DNA from: Piscirickettsiaceae bacterium
Lineage (GTDB): Bacteria > Pseudomonadota > Gammaproteobacteria > Nitrosococcales > Methylophagaceae
Length of the DNA stretch: 22,329 nt
Direction: 5' to 3'
Assembly: GCA_030627065.1 (NCBI GenBank)
Contig: DAOUSV010000006.1
Span: 1-22,329 of the forward strand
The notes below the pieces were generated by a model that searched no databases, was not told the origin of the DNA, and saw only the letters and a list, made by a program, of their open reading frames with translations. Positions 1 to 8,794 of the stretch are shown here, piece by piece (positions within the stretch are counted from its first letter, which is position 1; every line of letters starts with the position of its first letter). The position numbers and the translations under genes are program-made.

Positions 1-350
1 ATACAAAAGAACACAGCAGAAAACAAACTTGCTACGTTTTCAGCAATGATTAATACTCGACGAGCACGCGGACATACTCGTTCTACCGCCGACTGAACCG
101 CCTGAATACATAAGGGCATAAAATCTGGATTCAGATTATTAAAACCCGCAGGAAATAAGTTTGTATCAACAGGGGCTAATTTAAAGCCCGCATTACGTAA
201 ATCAACAGAAGTGTAAAAAGGCGCGGGCGTTTGAAGCCATTGATCCCTAAGCCAAGTTTCGACCTCTAACTGATGGGTTAAAAGGTGAGATTCAAGTTGT
301 AATAAAGGGCCATTTAACGACGTTGTTAAATGTGGCACACTAGAAGTCAT
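1..350 (-). CDS. gshA: Glutamate-cysteine ligase, proteobacterial (A. ferrooxidans-like) type, 5' part only
   Basis: This is the N-terminal 116 codons of a gene that runs off the left edge, starting at the ATG complementary to 348-350. The product would join glutamate and cysteine, the first step of cytosolic glutathione synthesis. Recognition rests on N-terminal blocks I associate with this GshA family: LNGPLLQLE near residue 12, FYTSVDLRNAGFKLAPVDTN in the middle and LFPAGFNNLNPDFMPL after it. After residue E104-N105 the translation reads VASLFSAVFFC, where I expect a segment resembling HTRN.FY. The change coincides with a small GAAAAC/GTTTTC inverted repeat (19-24 and 36-41), so the last 38 bases may be a deletion, a chimeric end or just divergence. 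The gene is transcribed away from pilG; gshB also sits beside pilG in Pseudomonas, so the neighbourhood is familiar. No clear Shine-Dalgarno precedes the start. Family confidence is good; completeness cannot be judged. Confidence 0.8.
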   Translation of the reverse strand, partial: MTSSVPHLTTSLNGPLLQLESHLLTHQLEVETWLRDQWLQTPAPFYTSVDLRNAGFKLAPVDTNLFPAGFNNLNPDFMPLCIQAVQSAVERVCPRARRVLIIAENVASLFSAVFFC

Positions 351-563
351 AATAATTTGCCTATAACGAATAATAAACTAAGACATGTGAATTGAAGCAC
401 AGTTTCAAAACAATCGATACCTCATACTACATCATTACTTATGCGATCAAAGAGCTTCGTGAAATAAAATTCTATCTTACTACTAGCCTGATTGTATAAA
501 ATGAGTTATCTTCATTATCTGCGTAAGTCAGACATATTTTTATTTCATGGATATTATTTTAGT
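351..563. promoter_or_regulatory. Divergent gshA/pilG intergenic region with a possible pilG promoter
   Basis: These 213 bases separate the divergent gshA and pilG starts and must hold promoters for both. On the plus strand TATAAA at 495-500 is a plausible -10 element. The region 17 bases upstream (472-477, ctatct) is a poor -35, so the promoter is only tentative. If transcription starts near 507, the in-frame TTG at 492 and ATG at 501 would be untranscribed, which favours the GTG at 564 as the pilG start. I found no convincing promoter for gshA and no other structure here. Confidence 0.3.
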
Positions 564-971
564 GTGAGTGATGAGAAAACAGAATTTAGCGGTCTAAAAG
601 TCATGGTGATCGATGATAGCAAGACTATTAGACGAACAGCTGAAAAGTTGCTTTCAAATGCTGGATGCACTGTACTTACCGCAGAAAATGGCTTCGAAGC
701 ACTGCCAATTATAAACAATCAACACCCAGACATTCTATTTATTGACATCCTCATGCCTCGCTTAGATGGCTATCAAACCTGTTCCCTCGTTAAAAGTAAT
801 CCAAAATTTAATAGCATTCCTATCATTATGCTTTCAAGCAAAGATGGTTTATTCGATCGTGCAAAGGGCCGCGTAGCGGGTGCCGAACAATATCTAACCA
901 AACCATTCACCCGTGATGACTTGCTTGATGCTATTCGTACTCACCTAATAAACAAGTCCAAGGGTGTGTAA
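564..971 (+). CDS. pilG: Type IV pilus twitching-motility response regulator PilG
   Basis: PilG is a stand-alone CheY-like receiver phosphorylated by ChpA; in Pseudomonas it promotes pilus extension and activates the CyaB/cAMP pathway. The product is one receiver domain with the acidic pair D17-D18, phosphoacceptor D61 in the FIDILMPRLDG block, and the lysine of the LTKPF motif. The stretches LKVMVIDDSKTIRRTAE and IIMLSSKDGLFDRAKGR closely match PilG as I know it. I chose GTG 564, giving 135 residues, the usual PilG length with a short polar leader. The frame is open back to TTG 492 and ATG 501, but that would add a 21-24 residue aromatic-rich tail unlike the family. The Shine-Dalgarno is weak (GGAT at 549-552). 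pilH follows after 5 bases. Identity is secure; the exact start is not. Confidence 0.9.
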   Translation: MSDEKTEFSGLKVMVIDDSKTIRRTAEKLLSNAGCTVLTAENGFEALPIINNQHPDILFIDILMPRLDGYQTCSLVKSNPKFNSIPIIMLSSKDGLFDRAKGRVAGAEQYLTKPFTRDDLLDAIRTHLINKSKGV

Positions 972-976
972 GAGTT

Positions 977-1339
977 ATGGCTTTAATCCTTATTGCTGAT
1001 GATTCTCCAACTGAGATTTATGTTCTCAAAAAAATATTAGAAAAACATGGCCATCAAATTATTACAGCAGAAGATGGCGAGCAAGCTATCGCAATTACCC
1101 AACAACAAAAACCTAATCTAATTTTGATGGATGTCGTCATGCCTAAACTTAATGGTTTTCAGGCAACGCGACGTTTGAGCAAAGAAATAGACACACAAGA
1201 TATTCCCATTATTATTGTTTCATCAAAAAACCAGGAAACAGATAAGCTATGGGGCCTAAGACAAGGTGCAAAAGGTTATCTTGGCAAACCAGTAACTGAA
1301 GATCAGCTGATCTCAGAAATTAATAAGCTATTGGTGTAA
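977..1339 (+). CDS. pilH: Type IV pilus response regulator PilH
   Basis: PilH is the second stand-alone receiver of the Pil-Chp pathway. In Pseudomonas it is linked to pilus retraction or acts as a phosphate sink that tempers PilG signalling. The 120 residues are a complete receiver: acidic pair D8-D9, phosphoacceptor D52 in LILMDVVMPKLNG, serine switch residues in IIVSSKNQ and the lysine in YLGKPV. The length and the ADDSPTE N-terminus match PilH better than PilG or a chemotaxis CheY. It lies 5 bases after pilG and 6 bases before pilI, so it is almost certainly co-transcribed with both. Confidence 0.92.
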   Translation: MALILIADDSPTEIYVLKKILEKHGHQIITAEDGEQAIAITQQQKPNLILMDVVMPKLNGFQATRRLSKEIDTQDIPIIIVSSKNQETDKLWGLRQGAKGYLGKPVTEDQLISEINKLLV

Positions 1340-1345
1340 TAGAGT

Positions 1346-1885
1346 ATGACAGCGATTCATTCACCTGCCGACATAATCACCCTTCTTCGTGATATAGAAT
1401 ATCGAAGCCAGACCGATACGAGTGAACTAACACAGCAGCAAGCCTCATGGGCTGCTATTGATTTTCGGATAGGACAAAACCACTACTTAATCCCGTTGAA
1501 TGAAACTCGTGAAATATTCACTGTTCCAGAGAAAATAACACTTGTGCCGAAATCAAAACCTTGGGTGCTCGGCATAGCTAACCTTCGGGGGGAACTATTA
1601 CCCTTGTTTGACCTCAACTATTTTTTATCTGGCCAAGCAACACAAATCAATAACCGTAGTCGCATCATAGTTATTAATCATAACAATCTCTATGCGGGCT
1701 TACTCCTTGATGAAGTTTTTGGATTAAAACATTTTCATCAAGAGCCTAACGAAGAAGTACCAGCCAACAGTGCAATCTCTCCTTACCTTAACGGTCACAT
1801 TTCCCAGCAAGATCATCATTGGGATATATTTAGCTTCAACAAACTGGCTGCTGACCCGCATTTCCTAAATGCAGCAGCCGCATAA
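1346..1885 (+). CDS. pilI: CheW-like adaptor protein PilI
   Basis: PilI is a cytoplasmic CheW-type adaptor that couples the PilJ transducer to the ChpA kinase. The 179 residues match the usual PilI size. A CheW domain starts around residue 36 (FRIGQNHYLIPLNETREIF) and includes the signature stretch WVLGIANLRGELLPLFDL in the middle of the protein. A leader of about 35 residues precedes the domain, as in PilI. It sits between pilH (6-base gap) and pilJ (24-base gap), the canonical Pil-Chp position. The alternative call, a generic chemotaxis CheW, is unlikely in this context. Confidence 0.92.
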   Translation: MTAIHSPADIITLLRDIEYRSQTDTSELTQQQASWAAIDFRIGQNHYLIPLNETREIFTVPEKITLVPKSKPWVLGIANLRGELLPLFDLNYFLSGQATQINNRSRIIVINHNNLYAGLLLDEVFGLKHFHQEPNEEVPANSAISPYLNGHISQQDHHWDIFSFNKLAADPHFLNAAAA

Positions 1886-1909
1886 TATTTTGATGTCAGG
1901 ACAATCATT

Positions 1910-3172
1910 ATGAATTCAACAAGTAAACTTTTCTTCACCTCTCTTATTTCAAAAAACAACCTATTTAACTTAGTGTTTACGATCCTTTTTACAGCTGTAA
2001 CGCTAGTTGGTATATGGCTAATCGCCACTAATCAATATCAACAGTTTTTAGATGATATATTGCTTATTTCTGCGGGAATTGCTGGCAGCTTAGTTCTCAC
2101 CATTATTATGCTACTTCGTTTAAGTTACCAGCCATTCAAAGGTATGAAAACGACCCTAGATAATATGGAGCTTCAAAGTCGCCACAATCAAGATGCCATT
2201 TTAAGGTTGCTTGATGAAATGGGAGATCTAGCCGATGGTGACCTTACCGCATCCGCAACGGTTACTGAAGATATTACTGGCGCTATTGCTGATTCAGTCA
2301 ACTATACAATTGAAGCCTTACGAAGTTTGGTTGAAAACATTAATACCACCACATTACAAGTAGCCTCTGCGGCTCAAGAAACACAATCAACCGCATTGCA
2401 CTTAACCGATGCTAGTGAGCACCAGTCACAACAAATCACGACTGTAAGTACCGCTATCACAGAAATGGCGGCCTCAATTGAACAGGTATCTCAAAATGCC
2501 AACCAATCTTCCGATGTGGCAAAACAGTCTGTAAGCTTGGCCGCTCAAGGTAATACGGCAGTGAAGAAAGCCATAAACGGTATGGATAATATCCGTGAAC
2601 AAATTCAAGAAACATCAAAACGAATCAAACGTCTAGGCGAAAGTTCACAACAAATTGGGGATATTGTAGAATTAATCAATGATATCGCTGAGCAAACGAA
2701 CATCCTGTCACTTAATGCCGCAATTCAAGCAGCAATGGCCGGAGAAGCAGGGCGTGGTTTTGCCGTGGTTGCCGATGAAGTCCAACGGCTTGCAGAACGT
2801 TCCAGTAATGCAACCAAACAAATTGATGCGCTCGTAAGAACTATCCAAAGTGATACGAATGAAGCCATTAGTTCGATGGAACAAAGTACCAAAGAGGTTG
2901 TATCAGGAGCGCGCTTATCACAAGATGCTGGGGCATCTCTTGAGCAAATTGAAACAGTATCACACCAATTGGCTGACTTGATTAATAATATTTCTGATGC
3001 TGCAAAGCAGCAAGCCCAAGCAGCCATAAGCACATCCGACAGTATGAATGTAATTCAAGAAATTACCATACAAACATTGACAGGAACCAGCGAAAGTTCT
3101 GCATCTACAGCTCGCTTATTAGAGTTAACCAATGAGCTTCGCACCTCGGTTTCTGGCTTCAAGCTACCATAA
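1910..3172 (+). CDS. pilJ: Short PilJ-type methyl-accepting transducer lacking the periplasmic sensor domain
   Basis: PilJ is the inner-membrane methyl-accepting transducer that feeds signals from pili or surface contact into ChpA. The C-terminal half is typical: a HAMP-like linker around residues 70-125, a long coiled-coil signalling domain, and a hairpin tip containing LNAAIQAAMAGEAGRGFAVV and ADEVQRLAERS. The N-terminus is unusual. Helix 1 spans about residues 18-39 and helix 2 about 50-69, with only about ten residues between them. Pseudomonas PilJ is roughly 680 residues with two PilJ-type periplasmic modules; this protein has 420 and no room for either. The frame is uninterrupted and the transition is clean, so it looks like a real short form rather than a frameshift. 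It may sense through the membrane, the HAMP region or a partner. No pilK methyltransferase gene follows. Confidence 0.88.
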   Translation: MNSTSKLFFTSLISKNNLFNLVFTILFTAVTLVGIWLIATNQYQQFLDDILLISAGIAGSLVLTIIMLLRLSYQPFKGMKTTLDNMELQSRHNQDAILRLLDEMGDLADGDLTASATVTEDITGAIADSVNYTIEALRSLVENINTTTLQVASAAQETQSTALHLTDASEHQSQQITTVSTAITEMAASIEQVSQNANQSSDVAKQSVSLAAQGNTAVKKAINGMDNIREQIQETSKRIKRLGESSQQIGDIVELINDIAEQTNILSLNAAIQAAMAGEAGRGFAVVADEVQRLAERSSNATKQIDALVRTIQSDTNEAISSMEQSTKEVVSGARLSQDAGASLEQIETVSHQLADLINNISDAAKQQAQAAISTSDSMNVIQEITIQTLTGTSESSASTARLLELTNELRTSVSGFKLP

Positions 3173-3241
3173 GCTCAGGGCGTAAGATTTAACATGTCTT
3201 ATTTATTTCAAACTCCTTCCTTATTGACATTGGATTTATAA

Positions 3242-6200
3242 ATGGCTCGGATAAATAGTGGTAACTATGATGCGTTGGCTTTAGTTCAAGAAGAAGCTCA
3301 GCAGTCTCTTGACGATGCATTACAGGCGCTAACCCAATTCATTGATAGTCCGACAAATAATGCTGCCTTAGAACAATGCATCACGTATTTGCACCAAATT
3401 AATGGCCTTGTAGAAATGCTGGGCTTACAAGGTGCCACTTTATTATCGAAAGAAATGCTTACGTCAGCGGTCGCAACGCTGGAGCTTTCCTCCGCGAGTA
3501 ACCTAACGAAGGTACAAGACTCTCTTCTTAAAGGTTTATTAATATTACCTAATTATCTAAAACTACTCGGATTTGAATTAGAAGATCACCCACTAAGGTT
3601 AATAACAACGATTAATGAACTTCGTGAGGCCCGTGGCGAAGATGCCATTAAAGAGCAAAGTTTATTTAAACCTGTGCTTTCAATCCAGCTACCAGAAATA
3701 ATTGCGCCGATCGCCAATCAAGAAATACCTCGTCTTGGTGTTCCGCACGATAAAATTAGCCATGCGTTTCAAATATCATTGCTACATTGGATAAAAAACA
3801 ATGATACCTCTAGCCTTTCGAAAATGGTTAGAATCATTAATCACCTCCGTCTCAGCGCTACTCAAGATCTCTCGATTACTCTTTGGTGGGCTGCCGAAGG
3901 TATTATTGAAGCCATTCTTGAAGGCGGCTTATTACCAACTCCAGAAGTTAAACTCAGTCTTGGTAATTTAAACCAACCCATTAAATTATTTACTCAAAGT
4001 GATGAGCAACAATTTCTAGCCCTATTCCCCTCAGAGCTGCTAAAGCGACTCTTACTCATCGTTGCCAAAGCAACCAGTTCAGGTAAACATATCCACGCAT
4101 TAAAGAAAGCCTTTAAATTAGACTTCTTTGATATTCGACAAAACCTTAAAATATATGGCTTTAGCAATAATGCACTCTCCGATGTAAACATAGCATTACT
4201 TGAACAATTACGGGAAATTAAAGAACACGTTGATCAATTCAATCGACATGATGCCTATTCATTAGAGGCCGTCCAACAGCTATCAGAACAGTTCTCAACG
4301 ATGGCGAGTACTCTTCAATTATTATCTGAAGAATCTGCGAGCATTATTTTACTAAAAAATGCTGAACAACTTAATGAACTGACTATCCAGCAACAGCTAC
4401 CCAGTGATTCTCAATTAATAAGCTTAGCTAATGACTTACTTATTGTAGAAGGTATTTTACAAGAAGGAACAACCGAAAATAAGCAATCGTCTGAAAATGA
4501 AGAACTACAAACGACCGTACTAAACGAATGCTTGAATGAACTCAACAACCTTAAAGAAAAGCTAGCATTACTTGATGAGCAGCCAGGTAAAACAATAGAA
4601 ATATTCTCAGAAGCATCTTCTCAATTAGAACTTATTGCTGGTAGCATATCCATGCTAAACCTAAATGATGCTGCTAATATTCTTGAAAACACGACTAAGA
4701 AAATATCCTTTATAAGCAGATCAAAACAAGATGTGACAAGCCTAGAGCTTCGCTGGTTTGCTGAAATAATTGCCGCTATCGATATGTATTTAAGCGGCAT
4801 TAACCAACATGGCAAGCAACAGCCGAAACTGTTAGATGGAGCTCAATTACTACTTACTAATTTCAGCTCATCATCAACAGATTCCACGCCACGACAAAAT
4901 GATACTATTATCACTGGGTTAGATACCGTTACTCTTAGTAAAACCGGCGTAGAACGCTATCTACAACAGCACACTCAACTAAAGAAACCGATAACAAGTG
5001 TCGAAAAATATATTCAACAACAAAGTCTCACTAATAAAACACTAGAAACAAGTGTTGACCGTTATATAAAACAAGTATTTCAATCAAGCACTCCAACCAG
5101 CGTTGAACGTTATATTCAGCAACAGCAGAAGCTGGATATTGAAAACACACTACTGACTCCAGCGTTACCAGAGAAAGAAGAAAGCTTTGAGCCACAATTT
5201 GCAGAAGGTATTGATGCTGAAATCGCTGAAATATTTATCGAAGAAGCAGAGGAAGTTCTTGCCGAATTAACAACTCTTATTCCTAGCTGGAAAGCACAAT
5301 ATAATCTTGATCTCACAAGAGATATTCGCCGTTATTTCCACACCTTAAAAGGAAGTGGCCGTATGGCCGGAGCTACAGTCATTGGTGATCTTGCTTGGTC
5401 TATTGAAGATGTATTAAATAAAATAGCGGAAGGAGAAGCATCCTGCTCTTCTGACGTAGCCGCTCTTGTTTTAAGCTCACAACAGTATATTCCTGAATTA
5501 CTGTCTCGTTTCACTCAAGGAGATATGAGCTCAACCGAACAAGTGGACAGCCTTATTCGTAGTGCGAATAACATCTTCACTACAATAGAGACAGAAGCCA
5601 ACTTATCTGAAGATGATGAATTACAACAAATATTTATCAATGAAGCAGAACTGCATCTCAATGTATTCGATGAATCTCTTGACGATGCAGCATCACCTTT
5701 TATTCTTAATAAAGAATTATTACGGGCAGCACACTCACTTAAAGGTTGTGCAAACATCGCTCAAGCAACACCCGTCGCACTTGTTTCCACCCAGCTCGAT
5801 AAGACATTAAGATATGTTTATGAACATAATCTCCCTCTTAATGAACAACAATTAATTGTTTTAATTGAGACTATTAGCGGCATTAAGAAAATTATTGCTC
5901 ACCTGAAATTTCCAGAGTTCGATGAACCTGATATCCGCTTATTAGTTGGAAATCTTGAACAAATAATTCCTAATGATAATTCAGAAGAAAAATCTCAAGA
6001 AAAACGAATTGATCCTGAATTTTTAGTTGTTTTCCTTGAAGAAACAGATGAGTTATTAAACCAATATTCACAACAGTTATTACAACTTCAGCAGCACGTT
6101 GACAATGAAAATTATCAGGACAATATTGAACAAACACTATCAATACTCGCCAGCAATGCACAATATGCTGAATTAACAAACATTGTCGAACTCTGTCAAT

Positions 6201-8779
6201 TATTTAAATCTCTTATCCAGCATACAAAAAACGAGACAAGCTTTAATTTACTTGACCATGGTCTCGAAGAAGTTAATATCCAAATTGAAAGCGTAATTCA
6301 CAACAAACCTGCGCCAGACCTTGATGATTTCAAGCAGCAAGTTAAAGACTTCCTAAGTCAGCCGATCAACGAACCTAAACTAGAACTCTCAGTTACAACA
6401 ACAATTAGTGACTATTTTATTGTTCCAGATATTGATGCTGATTTATTAGAAGCGTTCACTGAAGAGTGTCTTGAACTGCTAGAGTCTAGCGGTAGCACTA
6501 TCAAGAAATGGCAACAAAATAATAGCGACCAATCTGCAATTATGCAATTAAATCGCGATCTTCATACTATAAAAGGTGGCGCGCGCTTAGCCGTTGTAAC
6601 GCCTATTGCCGATTTAACACATCAAATAGAATCCCTAATTTCAATAACACTTGATAATCATCATCAGCTTAGTGACAAATTCTTTGACCTCTTACAACGC
6701 TGCCAGGATCGCTTATCAGAAATGCAAGAAAGTCTTGCTAATCACACTGGTATTCCATTCGCGAATGACCTCCTAAGCGAAATTTCCCAATTCTACGGCC
6801 ACGCTACTGAGCCATCGGTCATTGCAGTTCCTCAGCCCAAAGAAACTCAGATTCCTATTGAGAGGCCTGCTGAAACAGCAATTTCAGAATACGAAACCAA
6901 GCCAATTACTCAGACACAACAACCTGCACATGTTGAACAAATTCGTGTGCGAGCAGATCTTCTCGATTTTCTTAGCAATTTTGCTGGCGAAGTTAATATC
7001 TCACATGATCGTGTTAGCCAGCAAAATATAGCTATTCGACAACAAGTAACAGAAATGGAAGCCACCGTATCTAGATTACAAGATCAGTTACGTAATCTGG
7101 AAATGGAGACAGAAGCTCAGATCTTGTTCCGCTATGAAGATGCCAAAGTAGATAATCAATCAGAATTTGATCCTCTCGAATTAGATCGCTTCTCCATGAT
7201 GCACCAACTTTCACGTGGTTTAACAGAAAGTGTCAGTGATTTAAATGATATTACGCAATCATTGAGCATATTAGTTAGCGATTCTGATTCAATCTTACTT
7301 CAGCAGTCTCGATTAAGCACCGATCTACAACATGGTTTAATGAACACCCGTTTATTACCTTTTAGTGGTCTAATTCCTCGTTTTGAACGTATCATTCGAC
7401 AAACAAATAGTGAGCTTGGAAAAAAGTCATCACTAACGGTCTATGGTGATGAACAAGAATTGGACAGAACCATTCTCGATCGTATTGTTGCCCCTATTGA
7501 GCATCTTCTAAGAAATGCCATCGCCCACGGTATTGAATCAGCTAATTCTCGCCGTGTTTTAGGTAAAGATGACGTTGGAAAGTTATCGCTAACTATCGCT
7601 CGCGATGGTTCAGAGATATTAATTACGCTAAAAGATGATGGGCAAGGCATCAACATTGATAAAATTCGCCAAAAAGCATTAGCGCTAGACTTAATTACTC
7701 CTGACAACATTCCTTCTGATGATGCTCTTATCCAGCTAATTTTAACATCTGGATTCAGTACCGCGGAAAATGTATCTCAAATAGCTGGCCGTGGCGTCGG
7801 TATGGATGTTGTAAGCAGTGATATTCGAGCATTAAAAGGTCGTTTATCTATTCAGTCTGTGACAGGACAAGGTACAACATTTACCATTAGATTGCCGCTC
7901 ACCTTATCCATTATGCAAGTATTATTGGTGAGTAGTTCCGAGCAACAATATGCGATTCCTCTTGCCGCAGTTCATGCTGGCGAACGTCTAATGGTACAAG
8001 AAATACATGCATTACTTGGTCAAGGTGATGAACCTCGTTATCAATTTAACAATCAATACTATCAGTTTATCCCGCTCGCAAAACTTCTCGATCAACCATT
8101 AATCTTGCCCGACGATCCAAAACAGCAACTTCCTTTATTGTTATTTAGTTTTGGTGATAAGCATATTGCGTTACTTGTAGATTCAATCAACAGTAACCGT
8201 GAAATTGTACTTAAATCCGTGGGCGAGCAGTTAGATCATATTAGCTCAATTAATGGCGCAACCATTCTTGGTGATGGTCAAGTTGCCTTTGTAATTGATA
8301 TTCCAACCCTCATTAACACTACAGATTTAACACAAAGTAATACACCCCAAGAAAATGTCGAAAATAAAATAACTACCCAGTCTCAAAACCATATACCACT
8401 GGCGATGGTTGTTGATGACTCTATCACCATGCGAAAAGCATCCGGTAATTTATTAAAACGTCATGGATTTGATGTTATTACTGCCCGTGATGGTATTGAT
8501 GCTATCGCCCAACTAAATGAATACACACCTGATCTGATACTGCTCGATGTTGAAATGCCACGTATGGATGGGTTTGAATTTGCAACGGTGGTCAGGAATG
8601 ATCCTCAATTTGAATCCCTACCCATCATTATGATTACGTCACGTACAGGTGATAAACATCGTAACCAGGCAAAAAGTATTGGTGTAAATGATTATATGGG
8701 GAAACCATACCAAGAAATAGATCTTGTTACTTCCATGAAAAAATTATTGGGCGATAAATACCCAAGCACACGAACCTAA
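3242..8779 (+). CDS. chpA: Pil-Chp hybrid histidine kinase ChpA (multi-Hpt, CheA core, CheW, receiver)
   Basis: ChpA is the CheA-type kinase of the type IV pilus chemosensory system, phosphorylating PilG and PilH. It has 1845 residues, against about 2470 in P. aeruginosa. In order: an N-terminal degenerate Hpt-like helix bundle (HQINGL at H51); a FimL/ChpA-N-like region about 166-320 with LWWAAEGIIEAILEGGLL; a poorly conserved helical stretch; four SVERYIQQ-type repeats at about 569-628; Hpt domains with H700 (FHTLKGSGR), H831 (AHSLKGCAN) and H1108 (LHTIKGGAR); and between the last two a degenerate Hpt with serine at the histidine position (S967, TLSILASNA). The CheA core begins near 1230, with N-box asparagine 1425, G1 DDGQG at 1465 and G2 GRGVGMDVV from 1516. 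A CheW domain follows, then a receiver with D1725-D1726 and phosphoacceptor D1769. The gene follows pilJ by 69 bases, with no pilK between them, and has only a weak ribosome site. The identity is very secure. Confidence 0.95.
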   Translation: MARINSGNYDALALVQEEAQQSLDDALQALTQFIDSPTNNAALEQCITYLHQINGLVEMLGLQGATLLSKEMLTSAVATLELSSASNLTKVQDSLLKGLLILPNYLKLLGFELEDHPLRLITTINELREARGEDAIKEQSLFKPVLSIQLPEIIAPIANQEIPRLGVPHDKISHAFQISLLHWIKNNDTSSLSKMVRIINHLRLSATQDLSITLWWAAEGIIEAILEGGLLPTPEVKLSLGNLNQPIKLFTQSDEQQFLALFPSELLKRLLLIVAKATSSGKHIHALKKAFKLDFFDIRQNLKIYGFSNNALSDVNIALLEQLREIKEHVDQFNRHDAYSLEAVQQLSEQFSTMASTLQLLSEESASIILLKNAEQLNELTIQQQLPSDSQLISLANDLLIVEGILQEGTTENKQSSENEELQTTVLNECLNELNNLKEKLALLDEQPGKTIEIFSEASSQLELIAGSISMLNLNDAANILENTTKKISFISRSKQDVTSLELRWFAEIIAAIDMYLSGINQHGKQQPKLLDGAQLLLTNFSSSSTDSTPRQNDTIITGLDTVTLSKTGVERYLQQHTQLKKPITSVEKYIQQQSLTNKTLETSVDRYIKQVFQSSTPTSVERYIQQQQKLDIENTLLTPALPEKEESFEPQFAEGIDAEIAEIFIEEAEEVLAELTTLIPSWKAQYNLDLTRDIRRYFHTLKGSGRMAGATVIGDLAWSIEDVLNKIAEGEASCSSDVAALVLSSQQYIPELLSRFTQGDMSSTEQVDSLIRSANNIFTTIETEANLSEDDELQQIFINEAELHLNVFDESLDDAASPFILNKELLRAAHSLKGCANIAQATPVALVSTQLDKTLRYVYEHNLPLNEQQLIVLIETISGIKKIIAHLKFPEFDEPDIRLLVGNLEQIIPNDNSEEKSQEKRIDPEFLVVFLEETDELLNQYSQQLLQLQQHVDNENYQDNIEQTLSILASNAQYAELTNIVELCQLFKSLIQHTKNETSFNLLDHGLEEVNIQIESVIHNKPAPDLDDFKQQVKDFLSQPINEPKLELSVTTTISDYFIVPDIDADLLEAFTEECLELLESSGSTIKKWQQNNSDQSAIMQLNRDLHTIKGGARLAVVTPIADLTHQIESLISITLDNHHQLSDKFFDLLQRCQDRLSEMQESLANHTGIPFANDLLSEISQFYGHATEPSVIAVPQPKETQIPIERPAETAISEYETKPITQTQQPAHVEQIRVRADLLDFLSNFAGEVNISHDRVSQQNIAIRQQVTEMEATVSRLQDQLRNLEMETEAQILFRYEDAKVDNQSEFDPLELDRFSMMHQLSRGLTESVSDLNDITQSLSILVSDSDSILLQQSRLSTDLQHGLMNTRLLPFSGLIPRFERIIRQTNSELGKKSSLTVYGDEQELDRTILDRIVAPIEHLLRNAIAHGIESANSRRVLGKDDVGKLSLTIARDGSEILITLKDDGQGINIDKIRQKALALDLITPDNIPSDDALIQLILTSGFSTAENVSQIAGRGVGMDVVSSDIRALKGRLSIQSVTGQGTTFTIRLPLTLSIMQVLLVSSSEQQYAIPLAAVHAGERLMVQEIHALLGQGDEPRYQFNNQYYQFIPLAKLLDQPLILPDDPKQQLPLLLFSFGDKHIALLVDSINSNREIVLKSVGEQLDHISSINGATILGDGQVAFVIDIPTLINTTDLTQSNTPQENVENKITTQSQNHIPLAMVVDDSITMRKASGNLLKRHGFDVITARDGIDAIAQLNEYTPDLILLDVEMPRMDGFEFATVVRNDPQFESLPIIMITSRTGDKHRNQAKSIGVNDYMGKPYQEIDLVTSMKKLLGDKYPSTRT
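4946..5125 (+). repeat. Four-copy SVERYIQQ-type peptide repeat inside chpA
   Basis: Four short peptide units occur at a period of 16-18 residues: GVERYLQQH (residue 569, 4946-4972), SVEKYIQQQ (586, 4997-5023), SVDRYIKQV (604, 5051-5077) and SVERYIQQQ (620, 5099-5125). The consensus is [S/G]-V-[E/D]-[R/K]-Y-[I/L]-x-Q. Codons differ between copies (agt gtc, agt gtt, agc gtt), so the peptide rather than the DNA is conserved. The array lies in a linker directly before the first canonical Hpt domain. I do not know an assigned function for it. Confidence 0.8.
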
Positions 8780-8794
8780 CAAGGCGCACTATTT

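Noticed and set aside
492..563. Longer pilG start at TTG 492 or ATG 501
   Set aside because: It adds an aromatic-rich leader unlike PilG, and TATAAA at 495-500 may be the promoter; GTG 564 gives the usual 135 residues.
3224..3242. TTGACA followed by TATAAA just before chpA
   Set aside because: The hexamers are only 7 bases apart, so they cannot form one sigma70 promoter, and TATAAA runs into the chpA start codon.
7441..7710. Minus-strand 89-codon frame inside chpA
   Set aside because: It lies opposite the highly conserved CheA kinase core and is an antisense shadow.
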